Assembly (NCBI GenBank): GCA_963735065.1
Contig: CAVTJL010000004.1
Coordinates: 806,001 to 870,000, forward strand
Direction: 5' to 3'
Origin: CAVTJL01 sp963735065
Lineage (GTDB): Bacteria; Pseudomonadota; Alphaproteobacteria; Geminicoccales; Geminicoccaceae
DNA: 64,000 bases
Numbering within the stretch: position 1 is the first letter of the stretch; every line of letters starts with the position of its first letter. The position numbers were made by a program, and so were the translations under genes. Of this stretch, positions 25,815 to 34,539 are shown one piece after another. A model generated the notes under the pieces. The model worked only from the letters and a program-made list of their open reading frames with translations, was not told the DNA's origin and did no database searches.

Positions 25815-25829
25815 CACTCTGTTTCAGTG
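25815..25829. promoter_or_regulatory. Candidate IclR operator between divergent genes
   Basis: CACT and AGTG arms spaced by seven bases (CACT-ctgtttc-AGTG), with flanking GC…GC pairs, form a dyad in the 98-bp gap between the PhyH/TRAP operon and the IclR regulator. The assignment rests on position and symmetry only. Confidence 0.3.
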
Positions 25830-25849
25830 ATGCAAGCGAGATTTCGCCC

Positions 25850-26668
25850 ATGAAGCAGACCTCCTCGCACGCCACGACGCCGCCGAGCGACGCCGAGGCC
25901 AAGCGACGCTACAGCGCGCCGGCCCTCGAGAAGGGGCTCGACATGCTCGAGCTGCTGGCGGGCGAGCAGGCGGGCCTGACCGCGAACCAGATCGCCGCCC
26001 GCCTCGGGCGCTCGATGGGGGAGCTCTTCCGCATGATCGTGGCGCTCGAGGAGCGGGGCTACATCCACAAGGGCGAGGACGGGGCCTTTGCCCTCACGCT
26101 GAGGCTCTTCGAGCTGGCGCACCGACATCCGCCGATGAGCAGGCTCATGAACGAGGCGCTGCCACTCATGCGCGAGCTGGCCGAGGCGACGGGGCAATCC
26201 TGCCACCTCTCGGTCTACAATGACGGGCGGATCCTGGTGGTGGCGCAGGTCGAGAGCCCGCGGCCGCGGGGCTTCACGGTCAAGCTCGGTGCCGCCTTCG
26301 AGCTGGCCGAGACGGCGTCGGGCCGCGTGCTGGCGGCCTTCCAGGAGCCGGCCGAGCGCGAGCGGCGGATCGCCCGAGCCCGCGAGATCGGGAGCGGCCT
26401 CGACGAGCGGCTGCTGGTCAGACGTCTGGGCGCCATCCTCGCCCGCGGTCACGAGGTGGCACATAGCGACACGACGGTGGGCATCACCGACCTCTCCTAC
26501 CCGGTCCGCGACCGCCAGGGAGCCGCCGTCGCCGCGCTGACCGTTCCCTATATGCAGACCGTGGGTAATCCGCTGGATGAGGCAGCGACCGGCAACCGTC
26601 TCGGGCAAACGGCGGAGCGGCTATCGCGGCGGGTGGGATTCACGCCTGCGACCAGCCGCGACGATTGA
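25850..26668 (+). CDS. IclR-family transcriptional regulator
   Basis: 272 residues from ATG 25850. Winged helix at about residues 17-80 (YSAPALEKGLDMLELLAGEQAGLTANQIAARLGRSMGELFRMIVALE), then the IclR effector domain (SCHLSVYNDGRILVVAQVESP… GITDLSYPVRDRQGAAVAALTVPY). Divergent from PhyH-dctPQM and upstream of the acetoin-type dehydrogenase operon on the same strand, so either could be its target. Confidence 0.93.
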   Translation: MKQTSSHATTPPSDAEAKRRYSAPALEKGLDMLELLAGEQAGLTANQIAARLGRSMGELFRMIVALEERGYIHKGEDGAFALTLRLFELAHRHPPMSRLMNEALPLMRELAEATGQSCHLSVYNDGRILVVAQVESPRPRGFTVKLGAAFELAETASGRVLAAFQEPAERERRIARAREIGSGLDERLLVRRLGAILARGHEVAHSDTTVGITDLSYPVRDRQGAAVAALTVPYMQTVGNPLDEAATGNRLGQTAERLSRRVGFTPATSRDD

Positions 26669-26693
26669 TGCGGGCCTGCTCCCCGCGGCCGGC

Positions 26694-26722
26694 TTGACAG
26701 CGCAGGCCGCGGTCAGCAACTT
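26694..26722 (+). promoter_or_regulatory. Weak candidate promoter of the 2-oxo-acid dehydrogenase operon
   Basis: A perfect TTGACA (26694-26699) lies in the gap between the IclR gene and the E1 alpha gene. At 17 bp spacing the -10 position reads CAACTT, a poor match, so only the -35 element is convincing. Confidence 0.25.
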
Positions 26723-26796
26723 CTCGTGCAGTTCTAGGGGAGCCAGCGCGCTACGGCGACTTTGGCCCGCGGCGCAGAGCCATCAGGGAGTGGAAT

Positions 26797-27762
26797 ATGC
26801 AGCTCAGTCGAGAGGATCTGCTCACGGCCTATCGCCGGATGCGCACCATCCGCGATTTCGAGGAGCGGGTGCACGACGAGTTCTCGGCGGGCAACATCCC
26901 GGGCTTCGTGCATCTCTACGCCGGCGAGGAGGCCTCCGCCGTCGGGTTTTGCATGCACCTGAACGACAATGACAGGATCGCCTCGACCCATCGCGGGCAC
27001 GGCCACTGCATCGCCAAAGGCTGCGATGTGAAGGGCATGATGCACGAGATCTTCGGCCGCAAGGATGGTCTTTGCGGCGGCAAGGGCGGCTCGATGCACA
27101 TCGCCGACCTCAGCCACGGCATGATGGGCGCCAACGGCATCGTGGGCGGCGGGCCCCCGCTGATCTGCGGCGCCGCGCTGACCGCCAAGACGCTCAAGAC
27201 GGGTGGTGTGGCCATCGCCTTCGTCGGCGACGGCGGCTCGAACCAGGGCACGACGCTCGAGTCCTACAACCTCGCCCGCGCCTGGAACCTGCCGGCCATC
27301 TTCGTGGTCGAGGACAATGGCTACGCGGAATCGACCGCCTCCAACTGGTCGGTGAGCGGCACCCAGTCCGACCGTGCCAAGGGCTTCGGCATGCCGGCCT
27401 ACGAGGTCGACGGCAGCGACTTCTTCGCGATGCACGAGGTGGCCCGCGAGGTCATCGAGCGCGCGCGGGGCGGCGGCGGCCCGAGCTTGGTCCATGCCAA
27501 GCTCAACCGCTATTTCGGGCATTTCGAGGGTGACGCGATGACCTATCGCGGCGCCGACGAGGTGGCGAAGCTGCGGGCGACCAAGGATCCGCTGAAGATC
27601 TTCCGCCAGCGGGTGACCGAGGCGGCGCTCCTCGACGGCGAGGCGCTCGACGAGGTGGATGCCGAGATCAAGTCGATGATCGACCAGGTCACGGTACAGG
27701 CCAAAGGAGCGGCGATGCCGACCGAGGCCGATCTGTTGACCGACGTCTACGTCCGTTATTGA
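26797..27762 (+). CDS. acoA: TPP-dependent dehydrogenase E1 alpha subunit (acetoin/pyruvate type)
   Basis: 321 residues. E1 alpha landmarks are HRGHGHCIAKG, GGKGGSMHIAD and the TPP/Mg motif VGDGGSNQGTTLESYNLA. With the beta subunit it decarboxylates a 2-oxo acid or cleaves acetoin and transfers the acyl group to the lipoyl arm of E2. The E2 type downstream points to acetoin. It starts the operon acoA-acoB-acoC, 12 bp before the next gene. Confidence 0.92.
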   Translation: MQLSREDLLTAYRRMRTIRDFEERVHDEFSAGNIPGFVHLYAGEEASAVGFCMHLNDNDRIASTHRGHGHCIAKGCDVKGMMHEIFGRKDGLCGGKGGSMHIADLSHGMMGANGIVGGGPPLICGAALTAKTLKTGGVAIAFVGDGGSNQGTTLESYNLARAWNLPAIFVVEDNGYAESTASNWSVSGTQSDRAKGFGMPAYEVDGSDFFAMHEVAREVIERARGGGGPSLVHAKLNRYFGHFEGDAMTYRGADEVAKLRATKDPLKIFRQRVTEAALLDGEALDEVDAEIKSMIDQVTVQAKGAAMPTEADLLTDVYVRY

Positions 27763-27774
27763 GGAGCGCCTCCA

Positions 27775-28788
27775 ATGCCGAAGAAGAGCTATCGTCAAGC
27801 GATCAACGAGGCGCTCCGTCAGGAGATGGAGCGCGACGCGCGCGTCATCGTGATGGGCGAGGACGTGGCCGGTGGCATGGGCGCTCCCGGCGAGGACGAC
27901 GCCTGGGGCGGGCCGCTCGGCGTCACCAAGGGCCTGATGCCCCAGTTCGGCCGCGACCGCGTGCTCGACACGCCGATCACCGAGAGCGCCTTCATCGGTG
28001 CTGCGGTCGGCGCCGCGGCGACGGGCCTGCGGCCCGTGGCCGAGCTGATGTTCGTCGACTTCATGGGCGTGTGCTTCGACCAGATCTTCAACCAGGCGGC
28101 CAAGTTCAAGTACATGTTCGGCGGCAAGGCGGTGACGCCCGTCGTGATCCGCACCATGTACGGCGCCGGCTTCCGGGCGGCCTCGCAGCACAGCCAGTGC
28201 CTCTATCCGCTCTTCACCCACATTCCGGGCCTGAAGGTCGTCCTGCCGTCCAACGCCTATGAGGCGAAGGGCCTGCTGATCCAGGCGATCCGCGACGACG
28301 ACCCGGTGATGTTCTTCGAGCACAAGGCGATGTACGACGAGGAGGTCGACGTTCCGGACGACGCCTACGCCATTCCCTTCGGCGAGGCCAACGTCACCCG
28401 CGAGGGCGACGACGTCACGATCATCGCCTTCGGCCGGATGGTGAACTTCGCCAATCAGGTGGCCGACAAGGTGGCGAAGGACGGTATCTCCTGTACCGTC
28501 GTCGACCCGCGCACCACCTCGCCGCTGGACAGGGACACGATCCTCGAGACCGCGTCCGAGACGGGCCGCGTTGTCGTGGTCGACGAGGCCCACCCGCGCT
28601 GCAGCATGGCGACCGACATCTCGGCGCTGATCTGCGAGAACTGCTTTGATGACCTCGAGGCGCCCATCAAGTGCGTGACGTCACCGCACGCTCCGGTGCC
28701 CTTCTCGCCGGCGCTTGAGGATCTCTATGTTCCCGGCGTCGACAAGATCGAGGCGGCGGTCCGAGCCGTGATGGGGAAGGCCAGCTGA
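27775..28788 (+). CDS. acoB: TPP-dependent dehydrogenase E1 beta subunit
   Basis: 337 residues of the transketolase C-terminal type: VIVMGEDVAGGMGAPG… VLDTPITESAFIGAAVGAAATGLRPVAELMFVDF are typical E1 beta blocks. It forms the heterotetramer with the alpha subunit. Its stop overlaps the E2 start (TGATG). In this family the N-terminal Glu of GED contacts TPP. Confidence 0.93.
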   Translation: MPKKSYRQAINEALRQEMERDARVIVMGEDVAGGMGAPGEDDAWGGPLGVTKGLMPQFGRDRVLDTPITESAFIGAAVGAAATGLRPVAELMFVDFMGVCFDQIFNQAAKFKYMFGGKAVTPVVIRTMYGAGFRAASQHSQCLYPLFTHIPGLKVVLPSNAYEAKGLLIQAIRDDDPVMFFEHKAMYDEEVDVPDDAYAIPFGEANVTREGDDVTIIAFGRMVNFANQVADKVAKDGISCTVVDPRTTSPLDRDTILETASETGRVVVVDEAHPRCSMATDISALICENCFDDLEAPIKCVTSPHAPVPFSPALEDLYVPGVDKIEAAVRAVMGKAS

Positions 28789-29912
28789 TGGCGGATATCG
28801 AGCCCATCGTCATGCCGAAGTGGGGCCTCGCCATGCAGGAGGGCATGCTCGCCCAATGGCATGTCGAGGAGGGCAGCGACATCAAGAAGGGCCAGGAGAT
28901 CGCCGACATCGAGACCTCGAAGATCGCCAATGTCTTCGAGAGCCCGATCGCCGGCCATCTCCGCCGGAGGCTCGTCCAGGACGGCGAGACGGTGCTGGTG
29001 GGCGCCCTCCTTGCCGTCTGCGCCCCGACCTCGGTGGCGGACGCGGATGTCGATAGCTTCATCGCAGCCTTTCAGGAGAAGTTCGCGGCCGAGGCTGCAG
29101 CGGCCGCCGCGGCGGGCGGCGGTCCCGAGCCCGAGACGATCGAGGCGGGCGGCCGCAAGCTGCGCTTCCTCAAGCTCGGGAGCGCCGAGGGTCCGCCTGT
29201 CATCTTCGTCCATGGGTTCGGCGGCGACCTCAACAACTGGCTCTTCAACCAGGAGAAGCTCTCCGAGACCCACACCACCTATGCGGTGGATCTGCCGGGC
29301 CACGGCGGCTCCTCCAAGGAGGTCGGCGAGGACGCCGATGTGGGCGCCCTTGCCGGGGCTGTCGTCGAGTTCATGGCGGCGATCGGGGCCGAGAAGGCGC
29401 ATCTCGTCGGCCACTCGCTGGGCGGCGGCATCTGCCTCGACATCGCCCTCAATCACCCGGAGAAGGTGGCCTCGGCGACGCTGGTGGCCCCGGCCGGCCT
29501 CGGGCCCGACATCTCGATGGAGTATATCGACGGCTTCATCGGCACGAGCCGCGCGAAGAAGCTCAAGCCCGTGCTCGAGATGCTCGTCGCCAACCCCGAC
29601 CTCGTGACGCGCGACATGGTCGAGGACGTCCTGAAGTTCAAGCGGATGGACGGAGCGACCGAGGCCCTGAACGCGATCGCCACGGCGGCCTTCGCCGGCG
29701 GCAGCCAGGCGCTCGACCTGGCGCCCCGGCTGGGCGAGCTCAAGGTGCCGGTCCAGATCATCTGGGGCCGCAAGGACCGCATCCTGCCGGCGAGCCACGC
29801 CGAGGCGGCACCGAAGTCCGTCAAGGTGACGATCTTCGACGATGCCGGCCATCTCGTGCACATGGAGAAGGCGGCGGAGGTCAACGAGCTGATCATCGCC
29901 CTCGCCGGCTGA
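28788..29912 (+). CDS. acoC: AcoC-type E2: lipoyl domain fused to alpha/beta hydrolase
   Basis: 374 residues. Lipoyl domain at residues 1-80, with lipoylated Lys45 in DIETSKIANV. An Ala-rich linker follows (about 101-113), then an alpha/beta hydrolase domain with the nucleophile in GHSLGGG (Ser210), Asp in IWGRKDRILP and His in DAGHLVHME. This replaces the usual E2 acyltransferase domain and is the layout of AcoC of acetoin dehydrogenases. No E3 (dihydrolipoyl dehydrogenase) gene lies in the window, so a shared E3 must be used. Confidence 0.93.
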   Translation: MADIEPIVMPKWGLAMQEGMLAQWHVEEGSDIKKGQEIADIETSKIANVFESPIAGHLRRRLVQDGETVLVGALLAVCAPTSVADADVDSFIAAFQEKFAAEAAAAAAAGGGPEPETIEAGGRKLRFLKLGSAEGPPVIFVHGFGGDLNNWLFNQEKLSETHTTYAVDLPGHGGSSKEVGEDADVGALAGAVVEFMAAIGAEKAHLVGHSLGGGICLDIALNHPEKVASATLVAPAGLGPDISMEYIDGFIGTSRAKKLKPVLEMLVANPDLVTRDMVEDVLKFKRMDGATEALNAIATAAFAGGSQALDLAPRLGELKVPVQIIWGRKDRILPASHAEAAPKSVKVTIFDDAGHLVHMEKAAEVNELIIALAG

Positions 29913-29930
29913 TCCTTTCTCAATCAAGCG

Positions 29931-29966
29931 AAGGGGCGCCGGCTTGGTTGCCGGCGCCCCTTTCTT
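29931..29966 (+). terminator. Strong rho-independent terminator of the aco operon
   Basis: AAGGGGCGCCGGC pairs perfectly with GCCGGCGCCCCTT (13 bp) around the loop TTGGTT, followed by TTTCTT, 18 bp after the E2 stop. The convergent hydrolase gene ends just beyond it. Confidence 0.9.
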
Positions 29967-29977
29967 GTGCGCGCCGC

Positions 29978-30667
29978 TCAGATCTCGAAGGGCTCGCCCG
30001 GTGTGGCGATCTTGACCTTCCCGCGCTTGACGAGACGCGCGAACTCCTTGGGGTCGCCCGAGAGCAGGTCGAACGTGCCCCAATGGATCGGCACGATCAG
30101 CTCGAGGTCCAAGAGCTCGTTGCAGGCCATGGCCGCGGTCTCGGGCCCCATGGTGAAACGGTCGCCGATCGGCAGGAGGCCGACCTTGGGCTGATGGATG
30201 CGCTGGATCAGCGCCATGTCGGAGAAGATGGCCGTGTCGCCGGCATGGTAGAGGCTGGTCCCGTCGGCCTTGATGACGAAGCCGGCCGGATCGCCCATCG
30301 TCACAGGCACGCCATCCTTGATGATCGCCGAGCTGTGGAACGCCTGCACCATGCAATAGCGCACGCCCTCATGCTCGATGCAGCCGCCGGTGTTCATCGG
30401 CTGGAGCTTCTCGACCCCCTGCCCGCTCAACCACATGCAGATCTCGTACTGCGCGACGAGGGTGGCACCATACTTCTTGGCGAGCCGCGCCGTGTCGCCG
30501 ATGTGATCCTCGTGGCCGTGCGTGAGCACGATCGTGTCGACGGCCTCAAGGCCGTCCTCATAGCCCGCCGGGAAGGTCGGGTTCCCCGTCCAGAATGGGT
30601 CGATCAGGATGCTCTGGGTCGCGGTCACGAGATGGAAGGCCGAATGACCGAGCCATGTGAGTCGCAC
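29978..30667 (-). CDS. UPF0173-type metal-dependent hydrolase (metallo-beta-lactamase fold)
   Basis: 229 residues. The zinc motif THGHEDHIGD is clear, with later GDTAIF and HWGTFDLL supplying further ligands. It belongs to the YtkL/UPF0173 group, related to UlaG lactonase; the substrate is unknown. Start ATG at 30667 has GAGGAGG upstream. A 23-bp tandem repeat lies just before its ribosome site. Confidence 0.9.
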   Translation of the reverse strand: MRLTWLGHSAFHLVTATQSILIDPFWTGNPTFPAGYEDGLEAVDTIVLTHGHEDHIGDTARLAKKYGATLVAQYEICMWLSGQGVEKLQPMNTGGCIEHEGVRYCMVQAFHSSAIIKDGVPVTMGDPAGFVIKADGTSLYHAGDTAIFSDMALIQRIHQPKVGLLPIGDRFTMGPETAAMACNELLDLELIVPIHWGTFDLLSGDPKEFARLVKRGKVKIATPGEPFEI

Positions 30668-30680
30668 TGCGGTCCTCCTC

Positions 30681-30726
30681 GCTTGTTAAGAGAAGATGAC
30701 TGGGCTTGTTAAGAGAAGATGACTGG
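30681..30726. repeat. Perfect 23-bp tandem repeat, two copies
   Basis: The 23-base unit beginning GCTTGTTAAGAGAAG and ending ATGACTGG occurs at 30681-30703 and again at 30704-30726 with no mismatch and no spacer. It is AT-rich compared with its surroundings and lies 14 bp upstream of the start codon of the minus-strand hydrolase gene, in its leader or promoter. Confidence 0.95.
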
Positions 30727-30864
30727 CACACCACCGGGCACACCGTCAGCATAGGCCGGTACTTAGTCTGATCGTCCCCCGCTGTGCAGAGGCGTGCCGC
30801 AGGCGAAGCTCAGGCCCGCGACCGACGCATGGCCCGACGCGGCCGATCCAGGCGGGAGATCACG

Positions 30865-31185
30865 ATGGCCAAGACAGCGCTTCTCAGCATGCTCGCGCTC
30901 ATGGCGTTGCCGACGGCATCCGGGCTCGCGGCAGGCGTCGACGTCACGCGCGGCTCGGCCCCGTCGGCGGTCTCCGGCGTCACCGTGCTCCGCGGCGAGC
31001 CATCCATGCCAACGGGGTCGGAGGCCGCCGAGCTGCGCCCAACGCCGACGCCGCCCCCTGTCGGCGGCAACAAGCTCTGGCTCGTGGACGGCGACCGGCT
31101 CGTCGCCTGCCGCATGGTGAGCACGGTGATGGTAGGCGGCCGGGCCATCCAGTGCGCGAGCAGGCGCAATTTGCTCGACCGTTGA
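30865..31185 (+). CDS. Small secreted protein of unknown function
   Basis: 106 residues from ATG 30865 with GGCGGGAG upstream. A signal peptide is clear (KTALLSMLALMALPTASGLAAG), then a Pro-rich linker (LRPTPTPPPVGGN) and a conserved-looking end with two Cys (ACRMVSTVMVGGRAIQCASRR). No known family is recognised. It is probably exported to the periplasm, where the two cysteines could form a disulfide. Confidence 0.6.
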   Translation: MAKTALLSMLALMALPTASGLAAGVDVTRGSAPSAVSGVTVLRGEPSMPTGSEAAELRPTPTPPPVGGNKLWLVDGDRLVACRMVSTVMVGGRAIQCASRRNLLDR

Positions 31186-31706
31186 TGCGAGGAGGCGTGG
31201 CATCGAAGTAACAGCGCTATAGCAATCGCGCGCGCTGCGTCCTCGAATCCTTTGTCGACAATATGCCCAATCTCGCTGCGTGGAATTGACGCGCCCATTC
31301 TTCAGGGGCCCGCCGATGATGTGCGGCGCAGGGCCTGCTCTCCACACCACAGACCTGTGTAACATTCTGCAACAGAAGTTGAGTGGAGAGTAGCGCGGGC
31401 CATCCCTACGTTCCCGCCATGCGAGATGCTCGCCGGAGACAGCCCAAGCCCGGTCGATCACCGAACCGGCAGGCCAGAACGGAAAGAGAGCATCTCGTGA
31501 TGTGACCGCGACCATGGAGGGGGTCCTCTGCCCAGGACCCGGCGGCGCATCACAGGACGAGGAGCATCCGGCATTCGTCTCATACGCATGAGTGGTTGTG
31601 AGGGACGGCTTTCGCCTTCCCTCGGGGCAGAGAGGAACGCCTGCCCGCTCGCTGCAAGGGGGACGGATCGCGGTTGCTCCGCTGGAACGGATCGAGGCCT
31701 GACGAG
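31186..31706. other. 520-bp non-coding leader upstream of the sphingolipid operon
   Basis: No convincing gene on either strand. The stretch is more AT-rich than the rest of the window, especially 31335-31395 (for example TGTGTAACATTCTGCAACAG), and likely holds the promoter of the plus-strand acyl-AMP ligase operon. An imperfect dyad CTGT-N13-ACAG lies near 31360-31380. No sigma-70 pair close to consensus was found. Confidence 0.5.
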
Positions 31707-33509
31707 ATGAGCATGCGTGGACCCACGCCGAGCACGAACAGCGACCTGACCTTCCAGGTGGGTGGCTTTGCGACGCTGTCCGAGGGGCTTGACTATGCTG
31801 CTCGCGGCGAGACCGGCTTCAACTTCTTCTCGACCCGCGGCGAGCTCGAGCGCGCCCTGCCCTATCGCGAGCTGCGTGAGCGCGCGCTGTCTCTTGCCTC
31901 GCGTCTCCTCACGGCGGGCCTGCAGCGAGGCGACCGTGTCGCTGTCATTGCCGAGACGACGCCCGATTTCCTGACCGTCTTCTTCGCCTGCCAGTATGCG
32001 GGCGTGGTGCCGGTGCCGCTGCCGGTATGCGTGAACTTCGGCGGTCAGAGCGCCTATATCGAGCGGCTGCGCAGCATGCTCGCGAGCGCTGATGCCCGCG
32101 CCGCGATCGGCGCGCAGGAGCTGATCGCGACGTTGACCGCAGCCTCCGCCGGCACCTCCGTCGACGTGGTCGCCACGGTCGACGCGCTGATGAGCCTGCC
32201 CGAGAGCGATCAGCCGCTGTCGCCGCTTACCTCGGCCGAGCCCTGCTACATCCAGTACTCCTCGGGCAGCACGAGCCTGCCGCGGGGTGTGTTGGTGACG
32301 CAGCGTGCGATCAACGCCAATGCGGAGGCGATCGGCCGCCACGGCCTGCAGCTGCGACCCGGCGACCGCTGCGTCTCCTGGCTGCCGCTCTACCATGACA
32401 TGGGCCTCGTGGGCTGCTGCCTGACGCCCGTGCTGGCGCAGATCACGGTCGACTACATCCCGACCACGGGCTTCGCCCGCCGGCCGCTGGTGTGGCTCAA
32501 GGTCATGTCCGAGCAGCGGGGCACCATCTCGTTCAGCCCGACCTTCGGCTACGAGCTGTGCGCCCGGCGTGCCGCCGGCGGCGTGAGCCAGGACCTCGAC
32601 CTCAGCGCGTGGCGCGTGGCGGGCATCGGCGGCGAGATGATCCGGCCGAAGGCGCTGGGCGACTTCGCCAGGACCTTTGCCGCCGCCGGCTTCGACGCCA
32701 AGGCGTTCCTGCCGAGCTACGGCCTGGCCGAGGCCACGCTCGCCGTGACCTTCGCGCCGCTGGGCCGTGGCGTCACGGCCGATGTGGTCGAGCAGGGCGA
32801 GGCCTTCGAGCGTCGCCGTCGGGCGATCGCCGTGTCGGACGGCGAGGACCGTCCGGGGCGTCGCACCCGCGCCTTCGTCAACTGCGGCCGTGCCATGCCC
32901 GGCTACGAGGTCGAGATCCGCGACGATCTGAACCGGCGCCTTCCCGACCGGGTGGTGGGCCGGGTCTGCATCCACGGGCCCAGCCTCATGACCTGCTACT
33001 TCCGCAACGCGGAAGCGACGCGCAACGTGCGGCTGCCCGGCGGTTGGCTCGACACGGGCGACATGGGCTACATGATCAACGGCGAGCTGGTGGTTACCGG
33101 CCGCACCAAGGACCTCATCATCTTCAGCGGCCGCAACATCTGGCCGCAGGATCTCGAGTGGGCGGTCGAGCGGATCGAGGCGGTGCGCGCCGGCGACGTC
33201 GCGGCCTTCAGCGTGACGGGCGACGATGACCGCGAGCAGGTCGTCGTGGTGGTCCAGTGCCGGACCAGCGATGCCGAGGCGCAGCAGGACCTGCGGCGAC
33301 AGGTGCAGAGCGCGGTTCATCGGACGGCGGGCGTCGACTGCGAGGTCGTGCTGGCACCGACCCGCTCGCTGACCTTCACGACCTCCGGCAAGCTCAGCCG
33401 TGCCGCCGCCAAGGCCAACTATATGAGCGGCCTCATCCGCGACGTGGCGAGCCTGCCTGCGTTCGTCGCGCCGCCCGCCGAGATGGGCATGCTCGCCGTC
33501 GCCAGCTGA
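31707..33509 (+). CDS. Fatty acyl-AMP ligase (FAAL/FadD32-like), acyl donor for ceramide synthesis
   Basis: 600 residues. The adenylation motif QYSSGSTSLPRG (183-194) is followed by WLPLYHDMGLVG, SYGLAEATLAVTF, the GWLDTGDMGYMINGELVVTGRTKDLIIFSGRNIWPQDLEW block and the C-terminal Lys region TTSGKLSRAA. These are typical of FAALs, which form acyl-AMP and load an acyl carrier protein instead of CoA. An ACP gene lies two genes on. It corresponds to the acyl-ACP synthetase of the Caulobacter ceramide locus. ATG 31707 is chosen over 31674 because family similarity begins there. Confidence 0.9.
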   Translation: MSMRGPTPSTNSDLTFQVGGFATLSEGLDYAARGETGFNFFSTRGELERALPYRELRERALSLASRLLTAGLQRGDRVAVIAETTPDFLTVFFACQYAGVVPVPLPVCVNFGGQSAYIERLRSMLASADARAAIGAQELIATLTAASAGTSVDVVATVDALMSLPESDQPLSPLTSAEPCYIQYSSGSTSLPRGVLVTQRAINANAEAIGRHGLQLRPGDRCVSWLPLYHDMGLVGCCLTPVLAQITVDYIPTTGFARRPLVWLKVMSEQRGTISFSPTFGYELCARRAAGGVSQDLDLSAWRVAGIGGEMIRPKALGDFARTFAAAGFDAKAFLPSYGLAEATLAVTFAPLGRGVTADVVEQGEAFERRRRAIAVSDGEDRPGRRTRAFVNCGRAMPGYEVEIRDDLNRRLPDRVVGRVCIHGPSLMTCYFRNAEATRNVRLPGGWLDTGDMGYMINGELVVTGRTKDLIIFSGRNIWPQDLEWAVERIEAVRAGDVAAFSVTGDDDREQVVVVVQCRTSDAEAQQDLRRQVQSAVHRTAGVDCEVVLAPTRSLTFTTSGKLSRAAAKANYMSGLIRDVASLPAFVAPPAEMGMLAVAS

Positions 33510-33544
33510 CGGCGGCGGGCGCCCGGCGCCAAACCTCTCCGGCC

Positions 33545-34483
33545 ATGTCCGATGTCGTGGCGCTCACGGGCGGCACGGGCTTCATCGGGCGGCGGCTGAT
33601 CCAGCGCCTGCGGGCCGAAGGCATCGGCGTTCGGGCGCTGGCGCGACGACCGGCTGCGGCGCATCTGGGGCCCGGCGTCGAGACGGTGGCGGGCGATCTT
33701 GGCGACGAGGCGGCGCTTTCCGAGCTCGTTGCGGGAGCTCAGGTCGTGATCCATGCCGCCGGCGTGGTGAGCGCCGGCCGCGTCGCTGACTATCACCGCA
33801 TCAATGCTCTGGGCACGGCAGCGGTGGCGCGGGCCATGCTGGGTGTCGAGCGCCCGGGCCGGCTGATCCTCGTCTCCTCGCTTGCAGCACGCGCGCCCGA
33901 GGTGTCGGCCTACGCGCGGAGCAAGCGCGAGGGCGAGGATATCGCGCTCGAGCATGCGGAAGCGCTCCAGCTGGCGATCGTGCGACCGCCCGCGGTCTAC
34001 GGCCCCGGCGACCGCGCCACGCTGCCCATCATCGCCGGCCTCGCCCGCGGCCTTCTCGTCGTCCCGGCGGCCCACCGCACGCGCTTCTCGCTGCTCTTCG
34101 TGGACGATCTGGCCGATCTTCTTGCGAGCCTCGTGGGGCGGCCCGCGGCGCCGGGCACGATCGTCGAGCCCGACGACGGTGCCCCCGGCGGCTATCGCTG
34201 GAAGGATCTGGCGACGAGCGCCGAGGCGCTGCTCGGCCGGCGTGTGCGCTTGATCGACGTGCCACGTGCGATCATATGGCCCATCGCGGTCGGTTGCGAG
34301 CTCGTGGCACGAGCGGCGGGCAACGCGCCCTTCCTCAGCCGCGAGAAGCTCGGCGAGCTCTTTCATCCCGACTGGGTGGCGGCGGGTGCCTGCGCTACGA
34401 GTGTCGCCTGGGCGCCGCGCGTGGGATTCGCTGACGGGTTGCGGGCGAGCTTGGCCTGGTACAAGCAGGCGGGATGGCTCTGA
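33545..34483 (+). CDS. cerR: NAD-dependent epimerase/dehydratase, CerR-like ceramide reductase candidate
   Basis: 312 residues, an extended SDR: cofactor motif TGGTGFIG (8-15), VIHAAGVVS, catalytic SAYARSK (Tyr-x3-Lys) and VRPPAVYGPGDR. In Caulobacter a protein of this type next to spt reduces the 3-keto group of the N-acylated sphingoid base (CerR). The same order, acyl ligase-cerR-acp-spt, is seen here, so the role is inferred from both family and context. Start ATG at 33545, 35 bp after the ligase. Confidence 0.8.
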   Translation: MSDVVALTGGTGFIGRRLIQRLRAEGIGVRALARRPAAAHLGPGVETVAGDLGDEAALSELVAGAQVVIHAAGVVSAGRVADYHRINALGTAAVARAMLGVERPGRLILVSSLAARAPEVSAYARSKREGEDIALEHAEALQLAIVRPPAVYGPGDRATLPIIAGLARGLLVVPAAHRTRFSLLFVDDLADLLASLVGRPAAPGTIVEPDDGAPGGYRWKDLATSAEALLGRRVRLIDVPRAIIWPIAVGCELVARAAGNAPFLSREKLGELFHPDWVAAGACATSVAWAPRVGFADGLRASLAWYKQAGWL

Positions 34484-34539
34484 GCCCGGCGCCGCCGTAA
34501 GGCGTGCCGGACCCTGGAGCGCAAGGGAGTGGATCGGCC

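Noticed and set aside
30558..30752. Short minus-strand frame across the 23-bp repeat
   Set aside because: It overlaps the start of the metallo-hydrolase gene in another frame and has no ribosome site or similarity.
31360..31385. CTGT-N13-ACAG dyad upstream of the acyl-AMP ligase, considered as a lux-type box
   Set aside because: The spacing does not match the CTG-N10-CAG of lux boxes and no LuxR/LuxI gene is present.
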